From assembly GCA_045221575.1 (NCBI GenBank), contig JBGUWU010000026.1, forward strand, positions 1-34,516: a stretch of DNA of 34,516 nt, written 5' to 3'. The notes below the pieces were generated by a model. It searched no databases and was not told where the DNA came from. It saw only the letters and a program-made list of their open reading frames with translations. This document shows positions 7,856-14,806 of this stretch, in pieces. Made by a program: the position numbers and the translations under genes. The DNA comes from Scybalousia_A sp045221575 (lineage in GTDB: Bacteria; Bacteroidota; Bacteroidia; Bacteroidales; P3). Position 1 is the first letter of the stretch; each line of letters starts with the position of its first letter.

Positions 7856-9838
7856 TTATTTTGAATGAATATGTAATTCTTGTGCTATAATATTACGTTG
7901 TTGAGTGTATATCTTTATTTGTTGTAGAATAGTTAAAGCGTTCTCCTCTGTTGAGTTTTTTAGCTGTTGATATAAATCTCTAATAATGGCTTCTATCTTA
8001 TGAAGTTTAAAGTGAAGAAGAGTTTGTTTAATGTGTAAGTCTATGGTTTGTTGGTTTTCTAAGTCAGGAATAACGACATTATATTTACTTTGCCAAAGAG
8101 GAGAAGTTGAATAAGGATTAATAAGTACAGAAGAAACAAAAGAAGCTATTTCTTGATTATCGTTATGAATAAGAGTGTTTAATGTAGGAGACGTACCTTT
8201 TAAAGAATATTCATTAAGGAAGATATTGAATATTTGTTGATATAAAGGATTACTAAATTTAATATCTTCATTAGCTATCATCGCAACAATATATTCTCCT
8301 GCTGGTAAGGTTTCTCTTACTATTTTGTTTTCGCTATTAACTACTTCTTGTCTTGTTTGTTTATCCGCATAAAGGAGAAGCAATTTAATTACAGCCTTTT
8401 CCTGATTTTCATCATCGTTATTTGGTTGCAGGATTTCATCAGCAAGGTTTTCTACATTATTCGTAGGAGTCGCTTCCGTAGGTTGATGAGTTTGCTCTGT
8501 CTTTGTATAAGTTTTGTTCGCTTCATAAAGATTATGTGCTATCTGGCGTGAAAGTTCTTCATTAAGAAGCCTTTCTTCCATATCTAATAGGCGAGAACAT
8601 TGTTGAATATATGTTGTTCGTTCTATCATATCTGGTATAAGACTAATAGAATGAACAATTTCTTTAACCAAAGACGCTTTCTTTATCGGGTCGTTCTCTG
8701 TTTCTTGTTTTACTAAGTTAGCACGATAAAGAATAAAGTTCTGTGCATTGTCTTTAAGAAAAGCTTGAAACTCATCTTGAGTATGTTTTCTTGCAAAAGA
8801 GTCAGGATCATCACCATCTGGGAAAAGAAGTGTTTTTACGCTCATTCCCTCCTTAAAGAACATATCTGTTGCTCGTATAGTAGCATGAATACCTGCTTTG
8901 TCACCATCGTAAAGAATGACAATATTACGTGTGTATCGTTTAATTAATCTAACCTGTTGTTCAGTAAGAGCAGTACCAGATGTTGCAACAACGTTCTTTA
9001 CTCCATTTTGATTCATCATTACAGCATCAACATTACCCTCTACAAGATAACATTCGTCTTTTTTCGCTATTTCGTTCTTGGCTAAAAACAAACCAAACAA
9101 AACATTTCCCTTTGTATAGATAGGACTTTCTGGAGAATTAACGTATTTGGCTTTTGTTTTGTCTGAGGTAAGAATACGAGCAGAAAAACCTAATACTCTA
9201 CCAGCTACATTATATATAGGAAAAGTAACACGTGAATGGAACCTATCATAAAGAGCATTGGTTTTCTCACTCTTTAAGCTTAATCCAGACTTGATAAGTA
9301 AGTCTTCGGAGTAACCATTCTTTAAAGCATACTGAGAAAAGTCATCAAACTTCTGCTTACAATAACCTAAACCCCAAGCATCTATTGTTGATTGAGAGAT
9401 CTCTCTTTCCTTGAAGTAAGATAAACCTATTGCTTTACCCTCATCAGAAGACATCAAGTTGTTATAAAAATATTTCTGTGCAAACTCATTGATAGAGTAA
9501 AGTTCTTCTCGTTCTGTTCTTGCTTGTTTTTGTTCGTCAGTCTCTTCTGTTTCGTGTATGGCTATACCATATTTTTGTGCCAACCAACGCAATGCTTCAT
9601 AATAAGTAAAATGGTTGTACTCCTTTAGAAAAGAAACTGCATTTCCTCCTTTGCCACAACCAAAACATTTAAAGATACCTCGTGTTGGACTAACATAGAA
9701 AGAAGGAGTATCTTCGTTATGAAATGGACATAAACCAGTATAATTAGCTCCTTTTTTCTTTAAAGGAACAAAACTTTCAACAACCTCTTCAATCTTGGCT
9801 GCTTCTAAAATCTTTTCTATGTCCTCTTGTGGTATCAT
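7856..9838 (-). CDS. dnaG: DNA primase DnaG
   Basis: 660 aa, normal for Bacteroidota. The N-terminal CHC2-type zinc finger has C37, H40, C58 and C61 (CPFHNEDTPSFYVSPTRG then KCFGCG). The catalytic core includes the RVLGFSAR segment and a TOPRIM domain: EGNVDAV with the catalytic Glu, then ILYDGDKAG with the paired Asp residues. A poly-Gln/Thr linker (about residues 445-475) leads to the C-terminal DnaB-interacting region. It makes RNA primers for lagging-strand synthesis and restart. The start ATG at 9838 is 25 bp downstream of the 79-aa gene; both read from the promoter at 10129-10159. It is not in the rpsU-dnaG-rpoD arrangement of proteobacteria. Confidence 0.98.
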   Translation of the reverse strand: MIPQEDIEKILEAAKIEEVVESFVPLKKKGANYTGLCPFHNEDTPSFYVSPTRGIFKCFGCGKGGNAVSFLKEYNHFTYYEALRWLAQKYGIAIHETEETDEQKQARTEREELYSINEFAQKYFYNNLMSSDEGKAIGLSYFKEREISQSTIDAWGLGYCKQKFDDFSQYALKNGYSEDLLIKSGLSLKSEKTNALYDRFHSRVTFPIYNVAGRVLGFSARILTSDKTKAKYVNSPESPIYTKGNVLFGLFLAKNEIAKKDECYLVEGNVDAVMMNQNGVKNVVATSGTALTEQQVRLIKRYTRNIVILYDGDKAGIHATIRATDMFFKEGMSVKTLLFPDGDDPDSFARKHTQDEFQAFLKDNAQNFILYRANLVKQETENDPIKKASLVKEIVHSISLIPDMIERTTYIQQCSRLLDMEERLLNEELSRQIAHNLYEANKTYTKTEQTHQPTEATPTNNVENLADEILQPNNDDENQEKAVIKLLLLYADKQTRQEVVNSENKIVRETLPAGEYIVAMIANEDIKFSNPLYQQIFNIFLNEYSLKGTSPTLNTLIHNDNQEIASFVSSVLINPYSTSPLWQSKYNVVIPDLENQQTIDLHIKQTLLHFKLHKIEAIIRDLYQQLKNSTEENALTILQQIKIYTQQRNIIAQELHIHSK

Positions 9839-9863
9839 TACTATATGTAAAAGAAAAATTAAA

Positions 9864-10103
9864 CTAACGCAATAAATCAGGGTCTATTTCTAAAACAGAA
9901 TGTTTCTTGCTTTTACATTTAGAAGTAAAGACATTTCTATTTCCACAAACACAATTTGTTCTATCTCCTGTGTAAGGGTCAAAAGAAGCACAATGACGTT
10001 TAAACTCGCCGTTCTTTTTTAACAATATCTTTACTGCAAACAACAGAAAACAAGCAGCAATTAAAACAACACAGATAGCTAATATTAATAATATTTCTTT
10101 CAT
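9864..10103 (-). CDS. Small single-TM, cysteine-rich membrane protein
   Basis: 79 aa. Residues 3-28 are one hydrophobic helix (ILLILAICVVLIAACFLLFAVKILL). The soluble tail carries C38, C51, C53 and C63 in the order HCASFDPYTG, NCVCGN, KCKSK. The layout of one N-terminal helix plus a short Cys cluster is the same as in the Na+-NQR maturation factor NqrM and related DUF539 proteins, but the motif spacing differs, so I make no functional call. It is the first gene of the dnaG operon, 18-25 nt after the likely transcription start. Confidence 0.75.
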   Translation of the reverse strand: MKEILLILAICVVLIAACFLLFAVKILLKKNGEFKRHCASFDPYTGDRTNCVCGNRNVFTSKCKSKKHSVLEIDPDLLR

Positions 10104-10128
10104 TTCTTGAAATTGAATAAAGATTGTG

Positions 10129-10159
10129 CAAAAATATTATATTTTATCTAATTCACAAA
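10129..10159 (-). promoter_or_regulatory. Promoter of the 79-aa/dnaG/flavoprotein/zinc-ribbon operon
   Basis: Minus strand: TTTG at 10159-10156, a 19-bp spacer, TATTTTTG at 10136-10129. No comparable promoter is seen inside the four-gene run down to the terminator at 6817-6850. Confidence 0.75.
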
Positions 10160-10210
10160 AAAAGAAATCAATATTTCATATAACAAATTGAAAATAGAAA
10201 AGAAAAAAGT

Positions 10211-10241
10211 TTTGTTATTTATCATAAAATATGTAATTTTG
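10211..10241 (+). promoter_or_regulatory. Promoter of the LysE-type exporter gene
   Basis: TTTG at 10211-10214, a 19-bp spacer, TAATTTTG at 10234-10241. This is a consensus-like Bacteroidota promoter, with the start codon 29 bp beyond the -7 box. It is divergent from the dnaG operon promoter 50 bp away. Confidence 0.8.
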
Positions 10242-10269
10242 CAGACTTTAAAAAAGATGTTATTTAGCG

Positions 10270-10920
10270 ATGAATCTGTTTCATATATTTACACAAGGAA
10301 TACTTTTTGGCTTAACACTGTCTTTGATGATAGGCCCAGCTTTTTTTTCTTTGTTACAAACAAGTATCGCTAAGGGATTTCGTTCAGGCTCTCATCTTGC
10401 ACTCGGAATTTCTTTGAGTGATGTTTTTATGGTTTTTGTTGCCTGGTATGGAGTTTCTACCTTCTTTGAAACAGGTGACGCCCGCAAGATATCTTCTATA
10501 ATAGGAGGAATAATTATTGTTGGCTTTGGAATATACACAGCAACACGCAAACATATAACACCTAAGCAAAGAAATATTGAAACAGTATCAAAGTTTCAGC
10601 TTAAATATATTGCTAAAGGTTTTTTATTCAATATAGCGAACATCGGTACATGGCTGTATTGGTTGATTCCTGTCAGCGTTGCCAACAGCTATGATACGCA
10701 AAAAGAACAATTTACTTTCCTTTTGTCTATTTTGGTTACAAACTTAGGCATGGATTTGTTGAAATGTAAGGTATCTCACGAATTAAAGCGATTCCTTACA
10801 GACAATGTCATTACTATAATAAATAGAGTAGTCGGAATAATAATCATTATCTTCGGTATTTATCTTGCAATAGCAACATTTTTACCAGATAAAACGAACA
10901 TAATGAATACCATTCACTAA
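10270..10920 (+). CDS. LysE/RhtB-family translocator
   Basis: 216 aa, about the family norm. Six hydrophobic segments are visible, with the family hallmark near the N-terminus: GILFGLTLSLMIGPAFFSLLQTSIAKGFRSG, then GISLSDVFMVFVAWYG. Family members export amino acids or other small metabolites across the inner membrane using proton exchange; the substrate cannot be deduced. The ATG at 10270 sits just after the promoter and opens directly with the first membrane segment. It stands alone, with mnmG converging from the other side. Confidence 0.93.
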   Translation: MNLFHIFTQGILFGLTLSLMIGPAFFSLLQTSIAKGFRSGSHLALGISLSDVFMVFVAWYGVSTFFETGDARKISSIIGGIIIVGFGIYTATRKHITPKQRNIETVSKFQLKYIAKGFLFNIANIGTWLYWLIPVSVANSYDTQKEQFTFLLSILVTNLGMDLLKCKVSHELKRFLTDNVITIINRVVGIIIIIFGIYLAIATFLPDKTNIMNTIH

Positions 10921-10951
10921 GAATTTTTATTAAACATTGTTGTAAAGGGTT

Positions 10952-10970
10952 TTCGCTAAATATTAGCGAA
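10952..10970. repeat. Short perfect inverted repeat at the mnmG stop codon
   Basis: TTCGCTAA, a 3-nt loop, TTAGCGAA, directly abutting the mnmG stop codon between the two convergent genes. Neither strand has a following U tract, so it may be a weak terminator or an RNA 3'-end stabiliser rather than a classical intrinsic terminator. Confidence 0.5.
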
Positions 10971-12848
10971 CTACTTTGATATATATAGAACTAAAACAGA
11001 AATATCCGCAGGAGAAACACCACTAATACGAGCAGCTTGTGCTATGGTTTTAGGACGAATCTTTGTTAGTTTTTCTCGTGCTTCAAAAGATAAAGACTTT
11101 AAACTTTGATAGTCAAAATCTTCTTTAATGAATAAGTTCTCGTATTTGTTTATCCTATCTACAACTTCTTGTTCTTTGATGATATAAGAAGCATATTTTA
11201 CTTTTATCTCTGTAAGTGTTTTTACCTCTTTTCTTAAATAAAGAGGCAGTCTATCAAACTTCTGTTTTAGATCAGGTAAAGCTGGAAGTAAATCTTCTAA
11301 TCTTACTTGAGGACGAACAAGAAGATGTGCTATCTTATCGGGACGGATAAGATCAGGAGTAGAAAGTGTTTCTAAGGTTGAGTTTATCTCTTGTGGTTGA
11401 ACATTGGTTTTAGAAATATAATCAATAATGTTGTTTGTGTTTGAAAGTTTCTTCTCCAAAAGTTGCATACGTTCTTTTTCAGCTAAGCCTATATTGAAAG
11501 ATTTTTCTGTAAGTCTTTCGTCAGCATTATCTTGTCTAAGGAGAATACGATACTCTGCTCTTGAAGTAAACATTCTATAAGGTTCATCAACACCTTTAGT
11601 AACCAAGTCATCTATCAAAACGCCTATGTATGCTTCACTACGCTTTAAAACCAATGGCTCTTGTTCTCTTATCTTTAAAACAGCATTAATACTTGCCATC
11701 ATTCCTTGACAAGCAGCCTCTTCATAACCCGTTGTTCCATTTATTTGGCCAGCAAAATAAAGATTGTTTATCAGTTTTGTTTCTAATGTTGCTTTTAGTT
11801 GAGTAGGAGGAAAATAATCATATTCAATAGCATAACCTGGACGAACAATCTTTGCATTTTTAAAGCCAACTATTTCTTTTAATGCTCTATACTGTACATC
11901 TAAAGGCAATGAAGATGAGAAACCATTAACATAATAAAGGTCGGTGTAAAGAGATTCGGGTTCAATAAACAGTTGATGATGATCTTTTTCAGAAAATCTT
12001 TCAATCTTATCTTCAATAGATGGACAATATCTTGGACCTCTTCCCTGTATTCTTCCTTGAAACATAGGAGAGTCATCAAAACCTGTTCTTAAAATATCAT
12101 GAACTTTCTCACTTGTATAGGCAAGAAAACAAGAATGTTGTTCCAATGGCTTTCTTCTCTGTGTAAGATAAGAGAACTTGCCGGGTTGTTCATCACCTTT
12201 TTGCTCTGTAAGAAGAGAGAAGTCTATACTCTTTCCCTCAACCCTCATAGGAGTACCTGTCTTCAGCTTCTCCACAGTAAAACCTAAGTTTTTAAGATTT
12301 TGAGATAAAGAAAAAGCAGCCTCTTCTCCTAAACGACCTCCTTCATAATTAACTGTGCCAACATGTATTCTTCCGCTAAGGAATGTTCCATTAGTAAGTA
12401 CAACGGCCTTTGCTTTAAAGGTTAGTCCAAGTTTTGTTCTTACCCCCTCTACTCTATCTCCTTTTACAAGAACATCTGTTGCCTCATCTTGCCACATTGA
12501 AAGAGTAGGCATTTGTTCTAATTGCCTTCTCCAGCTTATAGGAAACATGACATTATCCACTTGTGCGCGAGGAGACCACATTGCTGCTCCTTTTGAGGCA
12601 TTTAACATACGAAATTGAAGAGTGTTGTTGTCGGTATTCAATCCACTAAAACCACCCATAGCATCTATTTCCCTAACAATTTGTCCTTTTGCAACTCCAC
12701 CCATTGCAGGATTGCAAGAAAGAGCAGCAATACAAGTAAGATTCTGAGTAATAAGAAGAACACTTGCTCCCATCTTGCTTGCAACAAATGATGCTTCACA
12801 ACCGGCATGACCACCACCAACAACAATAACATCAAATTCTTTATCCAT
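10971..12848 (-). CDS. mnmG: tRNA uridine-5-carboxymethylaminomethyl(34) synthesis enzyme MnmG (GidA)
   Basis: 625 aa, full length. The FAD-binding Rossmann motif GGGHAGCEA is at residues 11-19. Family signatures follow: CNPAMGGVAKGQIVREIDAMGG, TNGTFLSGRIHVG, LKTGTPMR, GRGPRYCPSIEDKI, HHQLFIEPE and the helical C-terminal domain with ARISGVSPADISVL. With MnmE it forms the complex that installs the 5-(carboxymethyl)aminomethyl group on wobble U34 of several tRNAs, using FAD, methylene-THF and glycine. A TAATTTTG -7 element is at 12872-12865, only 17 bp before the ATG, so the leader is about 10 nt. Confidence 0.98.
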   Translation of the reverse strand: MDKEFDVIVVGGGHAGCEASFVASKMGASVLLITQNLTCIAALSCNPAMGGVAKGQIVREIDAMGGFSGLNTDNNTLQFRMLNASKGAAMWSPRAQVDNVMFPISWRRQLEQMPTLSMWQDEATDVLVKGDRVEGVRTKLGLTFKAKAVVLTNGTFLSGRIHVGTVNYEGGRLGEEAAFSLSQNLKNLGFTVEKLKTGTPMRVEGKSIDFSLLTEQKGDEQPGKFSYLTQRRKPLEQHSCFLAYTSEKVHDILRTGFDDSPMFQGRIQGRGPRYCPSIEDKIERFSEKDHHQLFIEPESLYTDLYYVNGFSSSLPLDVQYRALKEIVGFKNAKIVRPGYAIEYDYFPPTQLKATLETKLINNLYFAGQINGTTGYEEAACQGMMASINAVLKIREQEPLVLKRSEAYIGVLIDDLVTKGVDEPYRMFTSRAEYRILLRQDNADERLTEKSFNIGLAEKERMQLLEKKLSNTNNIIDYISKTNVQPQEINSTLETLSTPDLIRPDKIAHLLVRPQVRLEDLLPALPDLKQKFDRLPLYLRKEVKTLTEIKVKYASYIIKEQEVVDRINKYENLFIKEDFDYQSLKSLSFEAREKLTKIRPKTIAQAARISGVSPADISVLVLYISK

Positions 12849-12864
12849 AGAACAAAATTTTTTG

Positions 12865-12872
12865 CAAAATTA
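12865..12872 (-). promoter_or_regulatory. -7 element for mnmG
   Basis: TAATTTTG on the minus strand, 17 bp upstream of the mnmG start. No TTG lies at the normal 19-21 bp spacing (the nearest are 12 and 16 bp away), so this is a partial match. Confidence 0.45.
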
Positions 12873-12981
12873 AACAAAAAACCACAAACAATAATTTCTA
12901 CGGACTATTAATTTGTTTAGACCTTATGAATGAATAACAATAGAATAACAAATATAAAGTAGAAGTTTGAGATAATTTTTG

Positions 12982-12989
12982 TAATTTTG
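12982..12989 (+). promoter_or_regulatory. -7 element immediately before the LolC/E-like gene
   Basis: TAATTTTG ends 5 bp before the ATG at 12995, so the transcript should start at or very near the A of the start codon. No TTG is found at normal -33 spacing. Confidence 0.5.
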
Positions 12990-12994
12990 CACCT

Positions 12995-14215
12995 ATGAAT
13001 TTTGAATACTACATAGCAAAACGTTTAATAAAGCATAAGGATAAGAACTTTACTCGTCCAATAATAAAAATAGCACAAGTAACCATTATGCTTTCCATTG
13101 CGGTTATGCTTATTTCTGTTAGTGTTTTGCAGGGTTTTAAACAAGAGATAAAAAACAAGATAGCAGGATTTTCTTCTCATATTCAGATAACTCAATACTC
13201 TACGAATGCAGTTACAGAAGACAATTCTTTAATTAGTCTTACCTCGTCAGAAAAGCAACAGATACTTAACAACAAAAACGTAAAAAATCTTTATCCTATC
13301 TTTTCCAGAGGAGGAGTATTGATAAATAAAGACGATTTTCAAGGAGTAGTATGCAAAGGTGTAGATTCTTCTTACGATAAAACTTTTTTTAGTGAAAATA
13401 TTGTTGAGGGTAAGTTTCCAAAGCTTAACAAGGAAAGCAAACAAGAGATACTTATATCCAAAACCATAAAAGATAAACTTAAAATAAAACTTAATGATAA
13501 GATAAAAGTTTATTTCTATGTTAATAATTCTTATAGAGCAAAGAATTTTTATGTCTGTGGAGTCTATGACACAGGTTTAGGAGAATATGATGAAAGTTTT
13601 CTTGTGTGCGATATGAGCGTATTGAAGAATATCTTTTCCATTGAAGACGATCTTTATTCGTGCTATGAAGTTATGCTCAAAGATTTTTCCTCTCTCAACA
13701 ACACCTCACAAGAAATTTACTATACCATAGGACAAGATAAAAGCATTATGCCGATAACAGACTTGGAACCTAATCTTTTTTCTTGGCTAAATCTTTTGGA
13801 TAGTAATGTTGTGATGATTATACTTATAATGATTTTAGTTTCTGTTGTTACTCTCTCCTCCATAATGTTGATAATGATATTTGAAAAGAAAAAAATGATA
13901 GGCGTACTTAAAAGTTTTGGAACTAAAAACACTTCCATAATAAAGATATTTCTTTACAAAGTTGGCTATGTTATCCTTTATGGTATGATTTTAGGCAATG
14001 TTTTGGCTATAGGATTAGAACTTGTACAAAAACACTTCCACATAATTTCTTTAGATAAAGCAAGTTATTATCTTAGCACTGTTCCAATTAATATAAATAT
14101 ACTTAATATCTTACTTATTAATCTTGGCGTTTTTGTTGTATGTCTTATTTGTCTTCTTCTTCCTGCAAGAAGTATAAATAAAATAAATCCTGTGAAAATT
14201 TTATCTTTTGATTAA
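12995..14215 (+). CDS. LolC/LolE-like ABC transporter permease (FtsX-type)
   Basis: 406 aa. It opens MNFEYYIAKRLIKHKDKNFT, the expected N-terminus for this family, which fixes the start. TM1 lies at about residues 27-47, followed by a ~220-residue periplasmic domain (from SSHIQITQY), then three TM segments near 272-295, 320-345 and 368-392 with the FtsX core KKMIGVLKSFGTKNTSIIKIF. LolCDE-type complexes extract lipoproteins from the inner membrane; in Bacteroidota a single permease of this type usually serves as a homodimer. No LolD ATPase gene is adjacent. Role in lipoprotein release is inferred from family; another FtsX-type export function is possible. Confidence 0.9.
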   Translation: MNFEYYIAKRLIKHKDKNFTRPIIKIAQVTIMLSIAVMLISVSVLQGFKQEIKNKIAGFSSHIQITQYSTNAVTEDNSLISLTSSEKQQILNNKNVKNLYPIFSRGGVLINKDDFQGVVCKGVDSSYDKTFFSENIVEGKFPKLNKESKQEILISKTIKDKLKIKLNDKIKVYFYVNNSYRAKNFYVCGVYDTGLGEYDESFLVCDMSVLKNIFSIEDDLYSCYEVMLKDFSSLNNTSQEIYYTIGQDKSIMPITDLEPNLFSWLNLLDSNVVMIILIMILVSVVTLSSIMLIMIFEKKKMIGVLKSFGTKNTSIIKIFLYKVGYVILYGMILGNVLAIGLELVQKHFHIISLDKASYYLSTVPININILNILLINLGVFVVCLICLLLPARSINKINPVKILSFD

Positions 14216-14275
14216 CCTAATAATCAGCTAATTAATTTTATAAAGATATTTTTTTTCAATTTTTTCTTATTTTTT

Positions 14276-14307
14276 TTTGGTGGGTAACAAATTTGATTGT
14301 AATTTTG
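14276..14307 (+). promoter_or_regulatory. Promoter of tRNA-Val
   Basis: TTTG at 14276-14279, a 20-bp spacer, TAATTTTG at 14300-14307. The transcript leader before the tRNA (about 14313-14368) can form a stem between 14312-14320 and 14342-14350 (one G-U pair) with a nested GTCT/AGAC hairpin, and its loop contains GGGGGTGGG. Confidence 0.75.
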
Positions 14308-14368
14308 CAAACGCAATCAAGGGGGTGGGTCTGAAAGACTATTGGTTGCGAAAGTTCTTTAATTTTTC

Positions 14369-14443
14369 GGGAGTATAGCTCAGTTGGTTTAGAGCATCTG
14401 CCTTACAAGCAGAGGGTCATAGGTTCGACTCCTATTACTCCCA
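14369..14443 (+). tRNA. tRNA-Val (anticodon TAC)
   Basis: 75 nt without encoded CCA. Acceptor GGGAGTA pairs with TACTCCC. The D arm is GCTC/GAGC, the anticodon stem TCTGC/GCAGA with loop CTTACAA (anticodon TAC), the variable loop GGGTC, and the T arm ATAGG/CCTAT with loop TTCGACT. Every arm pairs. It has its own promoter and terminator. Confidence 0.96.
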
Positions 14444-14462
14444 CTTCTTAAATTCAGAAGAG

Positions 14463-14496
14463 GAGAATAACATTAATGTGTTATTCTCTTTTTTTT
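14463..14496 (+). terminator. Intrinsic terminator after tRNA-Val
   Basis: A 10-bp perfect stem (14463-14472 with 14479-14488, arm GAGAATAACA), a 6-nt loop, then eight T (14489-14496), 19 nt past the tRNA. Confidence 0.92.
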
Positions 14497-14576
14497 ATCA
14501 CATATTTGTTCGTATAAATATATTCTGTTCCTTTGTTAAAAATACAAAATCACAAGCAATTGATTATCATTACATT

Positions 14577-14698
14577 AAAAAAGAGTTGATTTTGATAAAA
14601 AAAGAGTTGATTTTAAAAAATTTAGATCAACTCTTTTTAGTAAAAAGATCAACTTTTAGAAAATTAAAATCAACTCTTTTTTCATCAAGTCTTTTTAA
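14577..14698. repeat. Cluster of short opposed repeats at ~21-23 bp spacing
   Basis: The core AGAGTTGAT occurs at 14582-14590 and 14603-14611. Its reverse complement ATCAACTCT occurs at 14626-14634 and 14669-14677, and as a one-mismatch copy (ATCAACTTT) at 14648-14656. A further degenerate copy (ATCAAGTCT) is at 14684-14692. Flanking A and T runs extend the match: 14577-14593 is the exact reverse complement of 14666-14682 (17 bp), and 14598-14611 pairs with 14626-14638. Core-to-core steps are 21, 23, 22 and 21 bp. The cluster lies between the tRNA-Val terminator and the murL-murD promoter in a 363-bp stretch (14444-14806) with no credible gene. Confidence 0.9.
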
Positions 14699-14777
14699 TA
14701 TTCATACGTTATCTATTTTTGTTTTTATATTACAGAAAAAAGAAAGTGATTTGTAAGATTATCATAAAATAAAATAT

Positions 14778-14785
14778 TACTTTTG
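14778..14785 (+). promoter_or_regulatory. -7 element of the murL-murD fusion gene
   Basis: TACTTTTG at 14778-14785, 21 bp before the ATG at 14807. The nearest upstream TTTG (14750-14753) gives a 24-bp spacer, longer than normal, as though an activator might be needed. Confidence 0.55.
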
Positions 14786-14806
14786 CAAAAAAAATCACGA
14801 CAAGCA

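Noticed and set aside
10952..10970. Intrinsic terminator between the LysE-type gene and mnmG
   Set aside because: The inverted repeat is perfect but has no U tract on either strand, so it is listed as a repeat rather than a terminator.
12665..12877. 70-codon minus-strand ORF overlapping the mnmG start in another frame
   Set aside because: Leu/Val-rich frame-shifted shadow of the MnmG FAD-binding region; the mnmG frame carries the conserved GGGHAGCEA.
12966..12989. Complete promoter for the LolC/E-like gene using the TTTG at 12966-12969
   Set aside because: The spacer to the -7 box is only 12 bp, far from the 19-21 bp used elsewhere here; only the -7 element is reported.
14312..14350. Riboswitch or regulatory leader before tRNA-Val, with GGGGGTGGG loop
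   Set aside because: It is a simple stem in a short pre-tRNA leader; no conserved aptamer core recognised, so kept only as a note on the promoter.
14577..14698. CRISPR-like array
   Set aside because: Repeats are only about 9-18 bp, occur in both orientations, and spacers are 12-14 bp of A/T-rich filler; no cas genes nearby.
14478..14756. 92-codon plus-strand ORF over the repeat cluster, containing KKELILIKKELIL
   Set aside because: It begins inside the tRNA-Val terminator stem and its 'repeated' peptide is just the translated AGAGTTGAT repeats with A/T runs. Low-complexity composition, no promoter or ribosome site.
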